NCBI RefSeq assembly: GCF_023091745.1
Contig: NC_068933.1
Span: 23,750,001 to 23,814,000 of the forward strand
Direction of reading: 5' to 3'
Length of the DNA: 64,000 nucleotides
Source of the DNA: Budorcas taxicolor
Taxonomy: Eukaryota; Chordata; Mammalia; Artiodactyla; Bovidae
Part shown: in pieces, positions 37,701 through 49,700 of the stretch
How positions within the stretch are numbered: the first letter of the stretch is position 1
How the letters are laid out: the number at the start of each line of letters is the position of its first letter
Notes under the pieces: model-generated
Told to the model about the DNA's origin: nothing
Seen by the model: the letters and a program-made list of their open reading frames with translations, nothing else
Databases searched by the model: none
Made by a program: the position numbers and the translations under genes

Positions 37701-40700
37701 TTCAATAACTGGGAGGCATCTAGGAGGATAAATGTTTCCTTTAAGAAAAGAATCACACTTGCCCGGCTACACTTGCCCAGCAAAACTTGCAAAAGGCAGG
37801 AACACTGAGTAAACAACAGCCCTCCAGAAAGCTGGACTCAACAGCTGAGGCTTTTTCATATCTACAAAATACCACAGTTCCCAAATATCCTGAATTTATA
37901 CAATCTAACAATCTTATAATTTAAAAAATATTTTTTTTTCAAGAGATGGGATGAGAAAGTAAGATCGCTAAGCTGGAAAGGTTTTTATTGTTTTTATCCT
38001 TAGTGCTGTTTGATGAAGATGCTATGGGAGTTATTCTGCAAAGTGTCTAAGTGCCAAATGAAGGAACTAATGGACCCAGTCTGCTCTGGCGACAGGCTTC
38101 CCCGCTGACTTATCAGTACATATAAAGATAGGAAATCAGTTTCATTTTGGGTCAGATGACCTTTACGGTCCCCACAGTGCAGGCTTTTTAATTTGCATTT
38201 GCAGTTAATGCACTGGTGACTGCTGGGGCACCTCAAGTTGAAAAAAGCCTTTGGTTTAACCCCAAAATGAAAGCACTTTGCATTCAGTGGAAACCATTTA
38301 AAAACAGGAATAAAGCCATGCTTATTTTTAAAGACAGCGGTATGCGTGTGCATGCACGCAAACCTGCACCTACATACACATCTTTAGGTTACTAGTTAGC
38401 TGGTATAAAAACAGATAAAAATGCTTCGATCGGTCAAATGGAAATTTGCAGCCATTTGTCCTAACTATACACAGATATACTTTGGCACTGAGAGATACAA
38501 ATGGCCCCCAGTCTGCATGGCTATGTCCTTTCCCGAAGAATTTCTGGTGCAGGAGAGAGGAAGGCAGCAACTCCCTAGTGTGGGAAGGTTTAAGCCCAGG
38601 TTGAGGACAGGAGACCAGCTATGGAAAGCAGGTAAGAGGGTGCAGAAGAACTCGGTGGCTGGACCCCAAAACCTGGTCCACTACACTTGCATCTCCAATC
38701 TCATTACCTAAGAACAGTGAGTCTCCAACTCCTGGCCTGTTAAGGAAGAAACGCTGCATGTTTAAGAGCTTGATCATCTGTTCACACAGGGGCAGATCGG
38801 AAGAGGTGAAAAGGCAATGAATGACCAATGGAAAGTAAAGACTGAACTACAATCCACAGATGGGGCCCTCCCACCAGCTGCCCTGCCCACAGGTCAGCAT
38901 AGTGTGGAAGAAACCTCTGGAGCCTTTGGGAACAATAGCAACGAAAACATTTGAAAAGCTTCCCAGATGAGTTTCATTCTTAAGAGCATGGGCCCTGGGG
39001 CATCCCATGCACAAAATGGAGCTAATACTACTACTTACCTCATTGGGGGGTGGGAGGGGTAGGTGGTGGTTAGGAGGAGCTGATGACTTAATATTTAATA
39101 AGTGCTAAAAACAGCACCAGGTACAAAGAAAGTACTAGTTATACAGAAAGATGGGAGGATGGATGGATGGATAGATGGGGACAGACAGACAGAAGACTTC
39201 AGCAGCCTCCAGCAAATCCAGTATCTTGCTACCTGGATAGAAGATACCTAGATATTTTTTAATAGATAGGCTAGAGATTTCACTTTCATATTTTAAAGAG
39301 ACCCAAAGATGAAACAAACATCTCCCATCTGACTTCTGCACTAGTGCTTCTCCAGGAAAGCACACAACCATGACGACTGGTACCACAATGAACTCAAACT
39401 TCCTGACAGCTGGCTCTTGTGGCTCCTGGGCCATCCTTACATGAGACCTCCCATTCTCCAAAGCAGCTATTCCAAACTTTCATCCCATTATTTGGTATTC
39501 TTAGCCACTATCCTCACCTCTCTCAAGTAAGCCTGGGTTTGCTCCAACTCCCAGCTACTATAAACAATATTGTACTGATCCTCATTCTATTTTAGTCGAA
39601 GGCATCACTCAGGAATGGAAAGGGCCCAGTGTATTCTTATATTTTATTTTCCTGGGTAATTCATTTTAGCTTCCTTCACACCTAGACCTCAACAGTTAGT
39701 GATTAAATGACTTTCACAAGCAGGAGGAAGGGCAGAGCAACACTGAAGGAGGCAAAGGAAAAGGATTGAGGGGCTGGATTTAGGATTTACTATTTACTGT
39801 GCAGACAATTCCCTGTGTCACGCTCTAGAGAAGACACAAATATCAAGGAGGTATTTTGAAAGATCTAAAGGAAAGTCACCAAGTAAATATAATAGATCAG
39901 CAAATATTCCTGTCTGGGTTTTCTTCTACTTTCTCCTCATGTTGAATATTTTCATAAAAAAAGATGACCTCACTTACCACCAGTCAAAAAGACTTGGAAA
40001 AATTATATGTAAGTAATTACAAAAACAATAGTTTTCAATTTCTAAAATATAAATTTATATCATAATATTTAATATTAATTTATATATTATATATTTAATA
40101 TTTACAATTTCAAACTACTCCTCCAAAAGATTCTGACATATACCTCCTGCCTCGACTCCCTTACCCCAGCCACTTGGGGCACAGAAAGTCAGTGCTAAAA
40201 GTTGAAGAGGGTGAGGCTAACATTCCTTGTTTAACATGATTTAAGGAATGAAAACAAATTTAAGGTCTTTAAAGAGAAATAATACATTATATAATGGATA
40301 CTAGATTTAATGGTAACTGTTGTTTACTAAAATACAAACTTCCAAAAATTCATGGAATATTCATAATCACTCATTATAATTCACAAAATATTCATAGCCA
40401 CTCATTAAAAGTCAGAAAATATTCATAATCACTCATTAAGAGGAAACAAAACATTTTGGCACAAAATGGAGGTTGTAATCAGAAGACCCTCTTCTGCAAA
40501 CACTTCGCTTAGGGCTACATGGGCTAGACAGACCACAGATCCTCTCCCAGGTGTAGAACTTTCAAATTAGTACAGTGAAGTGTTAAGTTGCTCAGTCATG
40601 TCCGACTCTTTGTGACCCCATGGACTGTAGCCTGCCAGGCCCCTCTGTCCATGGGATTTCCCAGGCAAGAATATTAGAGTGGGTTGCCATTTCCTTCTCC

Positions 40701-43700
40701 AGGGGATCTTCCCAACCCAGGTATCAAACCTGGGTCTCCTGTATTATAGGCAGATTCTTTACCACCTGATAGGAAACAGTTATTGATCCCCAATGATTTT
40801 GCAATTACTGATGGTAAATTTTGGATTCTTAAGCTGGACAGGCAAACAGCTGGCACCTGTGGCTGTACACTGCTCCCCCCTCCCACAACCTGCAGACAGT
40901 ATTGATGGGAGTATGGCAAGCTGTCACAGTTTTCCATGTGAAACTCCAGAATGCTACTTCAACTGATTGTAGCTGGTGTGGAGGATGCAACCTAATTGCC
41001 CTGGTGTTGCAAGAACATGCAGTCACAAAACCCTCCCTTTGATCACACATTCATAAGGATTATTTTAAGTGACCTCCCCACCATGACTGATTTTAAAATT
41101 CCAAAGATTCTTCTTCCCTTTCTTATAATCTTCAAAGTCTTATTACTACTTAATGCATCAATTTATCTCAACTATTCTTGTCTTTATCCAGGGTATCTGA
41201 ATTTTCATTCATTTTGACTGTCTATGGAGCTCCGGGAATCAGGAGACATTGTGAAGGGACATACAGCGGAAACACTGCCAATCATTTGCCTAAAAGACAA
41301 GTTTTAAATTGTTTATAGCACATGTATAAATGGGCATGAAATGGCTAAAACCAAACTGCCAGGAAGTCACAGGGATCATCTGGTAGAGAAAGATACTAAA
41401 ATTAACTGGAGAGTAAAATATCTGAGTAAGAAGGGAAGAGTTTTTTTTTTTTTTAAAGCAGTCTTTAATCTGGAAGTTCCCCTTTTCCCCCAGTGAAGGA
41501 CACTTGTTTACGTAAGTCTGCCTGTTAGAAAAGTGCAGAGAATAAATGTCCAGAGTACCAGACAAAAGCTGACGGAAGCGGAGGATTTTACAGAGTTGTA
41601 TGGGGAAAGAACAAACACTGTTAATGCCCACATTTTTAGGGATCTGCCCAAAAGCCAGTTGAAAGAAACAAGTAAGCGATTTTAGCACAGAGGCTGAAGA
41701 CGCTGCTCTTAAAGGGAAAATTATTCGTTGAGAAATGGTTGCTAATGATTCTTTAAAGTTGGTCTATCTACCCTGGTAAAGGGAAATGCAAGTCTTTTTG
41801 TGAGCACATCAATGATAATCAAACAGCAAATTGCCTGCACTACAAATAGAGAAAATGTCTCAGCAATTGGTGAGTTCCACACCTCGAAGGTAGGCTGGCT
41901 ATTCTAGGAACAAAGTGCTTTTGATCACGTGATGGCAGAGGGGGCTTGATCATGTGGCCCATGCCTGTATCTCCCAACCCACTTCAGAAAGCATGGAAAA
42001 TCTATTCTCAGAAAAATGAAACCACACCCTAGAATTCCTTGCAATTTATGGGTGGGGAAAAAAGTCCTTAGGTGATTACTGCCTGAAAAGAACATTCTTG
42101 TGGCAAGAGAGGGCTGGGCTCCAAACACCTGCTCAGCTTAAAAGAAAAAAAAAAAGCAAATGTACAATCGTTGGAGAGTAATTAATCCATGAAAGGGTGC
42201 ATTGTGCTCTCACAGTGTTTGCCCACCTTGAAGCATTAATAGCATTAATAATTATTAACTTCAGTTTCTTTAACTCAAGCCACAGAATTATAATGGGGTG
42301 TCCAGTGAAAAATAAGGCCAAGATTTGTAGTTCCTTCTGGCCTTTATTCCCCTCTAATTCAATAATCTTTCATTGAATACCTACTGTCTTAAGGCATCCT
42401 ATGGAAAAGTCAACGAAAGTATATAAAATGTTTCCTGTATTCTCAACAGTTTACAAGCTCTTAGAAAGATATGACTTATGAATGGAGTTTAATTCAAAAT
42501 GCTGTGTTAAGTGCCAAAAGAGAGGCAAGAACAGAGCACGGGGCAATCTGAAACTTGGGTATCAGAAAGACACTTTGATATAAGTATTTAATGATGCTAC
42601 TTGCTCCTTTCTCAGTATTTTTTCATGTGTAAAACATACAGTTAGGTGCTTCTGGCCAAAATGAAATAAATAGGCTATGGTCTCTGCCTACTACTGTCAA
42701 CTGAATAAAAGTTTCTTGAGCATCTACATATGCCAGGCATTAAACAGCATATTCTGAAATGATGGCTAAGAATGTCTTTTATCTTCAAGGAACACCTTTT
42801 TTTTTTTAATAGATGGCTATCTACATGCCTGTACTAAGTGTGATTTGTATTAGGTCAAAAGACCTTAAAGGAAGGATTGTTATTTCACTACTCCTGGACA
42901 CCAAGCTGAGCTTATCTTGGCTTTACTGGGCAGAACAGGAAATTCAGTGAGAATCCAGATGCTGTGATAACCAGTCTCAACAAAAGCAATCAAAGCAGGA
43001 GTGCACTTTTGGCGGTCCTTTTGCACATCTGCTAATTTAATTCCTACCAAGTCAACCCTCAGGGGCCTTAAGAGGTGGAACTCCAGTAACTGGCTTTTTT
43101 TTAGCACCGTGCACAGAAAGTAGGCAATTAGTAGATATCTGATGAATTAAAGAATCTCTAATCCCTAAGCCTTCACCATGGATGCCTTCTCAAAAATGGA
43201 GAGAGTGCTGTAAATATTTTATATATGCTACTGTTCCACTTAGTGACTAAAAAAAAAATTACAGAATAAGATAGGAATCAATGTTAGTTCTCCCTGCTTC
43301 AGCATCACTAGATGTCCCACATCAGATTCTATCCATAAACTCATGGGAAGACGCCAACTATAAATTTCCTGGCACGGAGCAGGATATAAAACTGTATTGT
43401 TGATATATGTGCTTTGTTTGCCAAACTTTGTGTGTGTATGTGGTGGGGCAGGGGGGGTGGTTTCTCCCCTGAAGTATGCCCAGTATTCAGTCTTCACCAA
43501 ACCAACTCAATCTCCAGCAGACTTATTTCAGTTTTGTCAAAAAGGTAAACACAGAGAAGATTCCTGAAGCGCGTATAATGCTTTCTGATACAAACTGTGA
43601 TTTTCAAAACGCCACTGAGAAAAGCATGTTATACATGAAGATTGTGGGATTTCCTGGTCAATTGTTGCCATCCCATCACAATCCACTACAGTAAGAGGTG

Positions 43701-46700
43701 CCTCAAGAATAAAGCATTTGAAAGATATATTTTTTTTTGATGTGGCCCATTTTTAAAGTCTTTATTGAATTTATTACAGTATTGCTTCGGTTTAATGTTT
43801 TGGCTTTTTGGCCACAAGGCATATGGGATCTTAGCGCTCTGACCAGGGATTGAACCAGCAACCCCTGCTTTGGAAGGGGAAATCTCAACCACTGGACTGT
43901 ACTCTTGCCTGGAAAATCCCATGGATGGACGAGCCTGGTAGGCTGCAGTCCATGGGGTGGCTAAGAGTCAGATACGACTGAGCATCTTCACTTTCACTTT
44001 TCACTTTCATGCATTGGAAAAGGAAATGGCAACCCACTCCAGTGTTCTTGCCTGGAGAATCCCAGGGACGGGGGAGCCTGGTGGGCTGCCATCTATGGCA
44101 TCGCACAGAGTCAGACACGACTGAAGTGACTTAGCAGCAGCAGCAGCAGCCAGGGAAGCCCCTAGAGATTTAATCAGATTGGATATAGGATCTAGAGACA
44201 GTGACCCATCTCACTCATCCAATTCCAATCCTCAAAGTCATGCTAAGAGAGCGTGTGATTGAGAGATCGTACAATGAAGTTCTTTTGGTTCCTCTGGGGA
44301 GTAATGTGGCCACTTAAGCGTGCAGAAAAGTCCTCCATCTCTGACACCATCACCACCTGTCTGTGAGAAGCCATGTGAGAAGGATGAGAATTAAGAATGA
44401 ACAAAAGCTTAGGACAGACTCAATCTCTGCTCCCCAGAATCCCTGCAAAGAAGGAGGAGAACTTAGTATAAGTATTGGGTTAAAATTATAAGCATGAGTG
44501 ATAACTTTAAAACAAAATCATCCCTCACTTTCTTGGGGAAATGTTTTTCTTTTTGATTAGTCTCATCTGGGGCCAGATCATCTGGAAACTAAAACCATAT
44601 AAACCTGTCTTATTTCTCATTCACCTGCTGTCTTCTAATTCTACCTCTGAGTTCAGGTCTACCAGCCTAATTCCTATTTTGGGGTTTCTTTGTGAAATGC
44701 CTGTTTGGCACTGATCAGATGATTTTCCCTTAACTGACCTTGTCACTGAAAAGCCATAAGTCATTTAAAACCAGGTTTGCATCTGTGAGGAAATAAAAGG
44801 CGGAAATAAATTTGATTTTTTTCACATCTTAATTACTCCCCCAGGCACTGGCTGCTCTCATTGAACTGCCTTGTCTCAAACGTGACATTTAAACTAAGAC
44901 GTACATACCTCTTTCCTGTGGGTTTTTGTTTTCTAACCAGCAGTATGGGTTGCTCCTTACCTTCTAAGTCTGCCCTATATTGGAGCAGGGGTGATCCAGA
45001 GACTCAGTGGGATTGGTCAGGTTGAGCAGGTGTGAGCTTACACAGGTAGGAGGCTGCCTTGGCAGCAGCAGGTAAGAGACCCAGATCTCCTCACCTGCCT
45101 GGGAGGAAGGCTGAACATGTACTTGAACACCTCTACATGGCTTTCAGTCATTAAATGAGTATTGAGAATCTTCATCCTACATGGTATTGCAACAAGAGTT
45201 TTCTTAGGAACCCTGATGGGAGTTTGCAGAGGACAGTATCTCAGAAAACAGAAAAGCTACTGCCAAACATTCAAAACAAGACCACAGGAAAGCCAGGTCA
45301 CTCTCCACGTCTATTTTTTCCCCCTCCGAGTCGGTCCGTTTTGTAAAATGGGACCAGAGGAAAGCCAGCATATGATTTCTTGGTTCTATAGTGGCCCGAG
45401 AGAGCACTAACTTACCTGCTTAAGTGCCTGTTACTAAAAAGTAACACTACTCTGCATGGAACAGCCCCTCTCTCTGGAGTCCTGAGTGGACCTCATACCC
45501 ATCATGACAGTTGTTATCTTTGTTCATAGGTGAGGTTGAGCCATAGAAATAAAACCCACTGAACAGATGACCCATGTGAAGAAATGAAGTTAACCTTGGA
45601 TGTTGCTCAAAGACCTTCCAACATTTTCCCATCTTGGAAAACTGACATCAGCCTGTCACAGCCACCAGTGGTGCTGGATCAACCATGGGCTATACTCTGG
45701 TCAATACTCTGATTTGCCATCACCCAGACCAACTAGGTTTGAAGGCTGTGGGTTCCTGGCACCCACCTCAGTAAGTACAGTACCAAGTTCCAGAATCAAA
45801 AGTCAGTTTATGGTCAGTTTATGGTATGGATGTGAGAACTGGACTACAAAGAAAGCTGAGCACTGAAGAATTGATTCTTTTGAACTGTGGTGTTGGAAAA
45901 GACTCTTGAGAGTCCCTTGGACTGCAAAGAGGATCCAACCAGTCCATTCTAAAGGAAATCAGTCCTGAATATTCATTGGAAGGACTGATGCTGAAGCTGA
46001 AACTCCAATACTTTTGGCCACCTGATGCGAACAGCTGACTCATTTGAAAAGACACTGATGCTGGGAAAGATTGAAGGCAGGAGGAGAAGGGGATGACAGA
46101 GGATGAGATGGTTGGATGGCATCACCCACTTAATGGGCATGAGTTTGAGTAAACTCCGGGAGTTGGTGATGGACAGGGAGGCCTGGCGTGCTGCAGTCCA
46201 TGGGGTCACAAAGAGTCAGACACAAGTGAGTGACTGAACTGAACTTATGGTCCTGGGCCTGTCCTCTTATATCCTCATGGGAGATGTGCGATGATCCAAA
46301 AGATAATGCTGGTAATGCTTGAAAAATCTTCCCCAAATGAATATATATACTAGTTCAATTTATTTTAAATAGTACCAGATGCTCTTTTCTTTTTTTCTGT
46401 GTTCTCTTAAGCTAGTTAATTTTATTTCCTAGATTTTTCTCCCCAAAGTTCTGAAAATAAAAACTTTTTTTTTTAAAGAGCTAGCACCTAGAACCTCTGA
46501 GATTCCCACCTGTTGTGAATTGTATATAATCCAATGGTTTTGTTTTTTAATAAACTGGCCTCCAAAACTCTGATCTCACCCTAGATGCTAATGATGGATT
46601 CTACTTGAGTCACACTGCTATGGTGACTGGTGTTATTCCAAACCCTGTGATTCTTAACCAAGAAAGTTCTAGTTCCTTCTCCAAGGCTCAAGTGGTGTTC

Positions 46701-49700
46701 CTTGGATCAGGCCAGTCCCATTTCTATAAGGTGTGGGTATCCCTGCTACTGTTGACAGATCGGGGTGGCTTTTGCCTACAGAATTAATCTCTGCATTAGA
46801 TTCTGTTCATCCATTTGAGCCTTTCAACAACAGGGTGTTACAAATGTATTGTTATTATTAGCCCATTTTGGAGAGGAACTTGAAGCTGCTCTGTCACAGT
46901 GAGTGGCTTGCTCGAGATCACTTAACATGTAGGTGAGACGGAACCAACAGGAACTCAGTTTTCTGGCTCCAAAGCCCGTGCTTCCTACTAAGCCCTCCAG
47001 GCCTGAGGCAGACAGACATGATGCCCATGTTTTATTTGAATGCCCTGCCCACTCCTCCATACACTGATGTGTCTAAGGTGTTTGGAAGCACATACTACGG
47101 AGGCAGCCTGCCACGTATGCCGTGCAACCCTGGCACAGGTTACTCAGCTCTCTCTCTGTTTTGTCATCTGTAATTGGGGATGGTAATTCCTACTTCCTAG
47201 ATCTGCTCTGAGCATCAAATGAGTTAATATGTCTAAGTCCCTTAGCTCCATGCCTGGTCCATAGTAAGTGCTATATAAAGTGGGAGCTCTTCTGAGCTGA
47301 GGAACCCCCCATTCAGTCAGTGAGCAAAAACCGTAGCCCAGAGTCTGTGCTCCTCCAAAGATCTGGAGGATGGCTATCTACTACACATGGCAGGAGGCCA
47401 ACTCAACACCAGAACAAAGCAGTGGTTCCAGAAAAAGCCCACGTTAGGACGCATCACTGCCCAAGACACCTTGATGTTCAAAGTCAAGTGTCACAGCTGC
47501 TTCCCTCTGTGGCCAATTCCCCGCTTCTGACATCAACCTGGAGGCACATGAGTTGAAACAGAACCACTGAAGATGACACGACTAAAGAAAATGTTCGGAA
47601 GGGCTGTCATCTTTTGAAAAACAGCAGGCTGTTCCTTTCCCTGAGAGGAATTGGTTTTGCTCTAATTGAGGTCCATTTCCCCTTTCCTTCTCCCCACCTC
47701 AGAATCTGAATTCTGTGCACAACTCAATACTTCAAAAAAAAAGAAAAGAATTTATTTTTCTCAGGCCTTTGAGAGGAACTTTAAACTGGCAGGAGAAAAT
47801 GGTGAGAAAGCTGTGAGTTTCAGCGCGCTACCGTGAAACTATATATATGTGTTTTTTTCCTTTAAAAACCCACATCTGAGAGTTCTAAAACATGTGCAGT
47901 GCCTCCTACAACCTGCTTTTGCCCCCAAAGTCTAATCACCATCATGGCTACAATTTATGGAGCACACTGGCATTGCTCCTTTGCCTGCCCATCTCTTTGC
48001 TTCGCAAGATTCTGTAGCATAGCCTCCTGGAGCCTTCGTCTGCATGTTTAAATAAATCAGGAACTTTAGGATTTGGGTGGGGGGAAGCCTGCTGAAGACA
48101 CTTCAGAGAAATGGAGAAAACAAGGACACCCAATGATAAGAGGGTAGGCACCAGCCAAGAGTGACAGCCTCTCAGTGCTTCTCAGAAAGACGCCTTCCCA
48201 AGGGCCAATTCCAAGCAGGGCACTGCTCCTAGGTTTGTGTGCTGGGCACCGAGGAGAAATTCACACTAAGGCACACGTGCCTACAGGCCCCAAACCTTGG
48301 CCTGATGTCTTGCAGGCAGCAAAGACCTTGGTTTCTGGAAGGCGCCTCCGTCTTGCTGGACGAACACCCTCTCCAGGTCCACCCAGACACCAACTTGCAC
48401 GCACACACACTTGTACTTACCGTGACTTTGGAGGTGGCGGGGGAGGCGAGAACGCCTCAATCCCACTTCTGTCCTTGGGGAACTCAAAGGCAAATGAGGC
48501 CGACTTGCTCATCCCAGTCCCAGCTTTGCTGTTCTGCCCAGAGGAGCCATCTGTGGAGCAAAGACGGTGCCAGGCGGAGGAGCTGGCTGGGTCCAAGGGG
48601 CCATTTTCCACCTCTCTCCCCCAACTTTGACTCAGCAAGTCCTGCTCCACCTCATCCTCCTCCTCGATTCGGCACTGGCGACTCCAGGCACCGGCCTGGG
48701 GCCGGGGCCGCCTCTGCTCCAAGACTGACGTGCTGGTGGCAGGCGGGGGGCCCCTGGCAGAGTCACTGGTGGGGATGCCGTTGGCCCGGCAGGAAGAAGT
48801 GGGGTCAGCGGGGGCCCTGGATGGAGGCTGGGGCCCAGGGACGCCCGAGTTCCCTTCACTGAGGTCGGACAGCGGGGAGGCAGAGGGGGATACTGGGGAC
48901 CCTCCAGGGCTGCTCCTGGACATCTTGGGGGGGATGGCAGGTCTCCCCTTGGCCGTGGTCTCGCTGGCACTGCGATGCCGGCTCTCCCTGGAGCCGAGCC
49001 CCTGCCTAGCTGAAGGCTCCTCTCCGCCTGCCTCAGGAGCCTGCTGGCTCGGGGGCCCCCGTGGCCACTGCACCCCCACCGAGGAGTCAGGGCTGCTCAG
49101 GTAGATTGTCCGGTGGTCCTCTTCTGGGTGGGCCGCCATGACTGTGATGGTGGCCGCCATCTTGGGGGCCACCTCTGGGCCTTCCCTGTCCTGGCCGCAG
49201 CCAGATGCGGCTTTCTGAGCCCAGGTGTTAACCGTCCGCACCTGGGCCTGGCCTGGGGTGCTTGCCCCCTGTTCTGCCTTGGCCTGCAGCCTGGAAGGCA
49301 CTGGAACGGCCTTCTTCCTCTTGGTACTCTCAGCATAGATGGGTTCAGACTGTGCAGCCTCCCTGGAGTGGGCTGGGGGCTGGGGCTCCCCAGTCTGCCC
49401 AGGGCACCTGCTGGAGGCCACGCTGTGGCAGCCGGAGTCCTGCGGCTTCCCCGGCCCAGGCTCCTTCCTGAGGGAGCAGTAATCGCTCTCAGGATGAGGG
49501 GCCAGGGGGCTGCTGGCGCGGCTGTTGGCGCTCCCGCACGAGAGGCCATCCGAAGAGCTGGCAGCCTCTGAAGCGAGGGACTGCTTCTTGGGGCCCAAGC
49601 GGGGTGGGCTCTCCGTCGGGCCCTGGCTGCAGCAGTCCCTGGGGAAACTCAAAGCCCGCTTCTCCTCCTCAGGTGGCCTGGCACACACCCGCGGCTCCCA

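Larger units (their letters stand above)
30918..48420 (-). other. PRAG1: PRAG1 intron 3 (17.5 kb)
   Basis: The largest intron. It contains Bov SINEs, hAT-like and L1M-like remnants, a (TG)n microsatellite, a 31-bp tandem repeat, a nested CHR/Bov SINE pair, a BovB 3' end and MIR fragments, all listed separately. Stretches 34.8-40.3 kb and 40.8-43.7 kb look largely unique, with only MIR-like pieces (near 36.83 and 39.0-39.13 kb). No coding exon was recognised. Confidence 0.85.
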
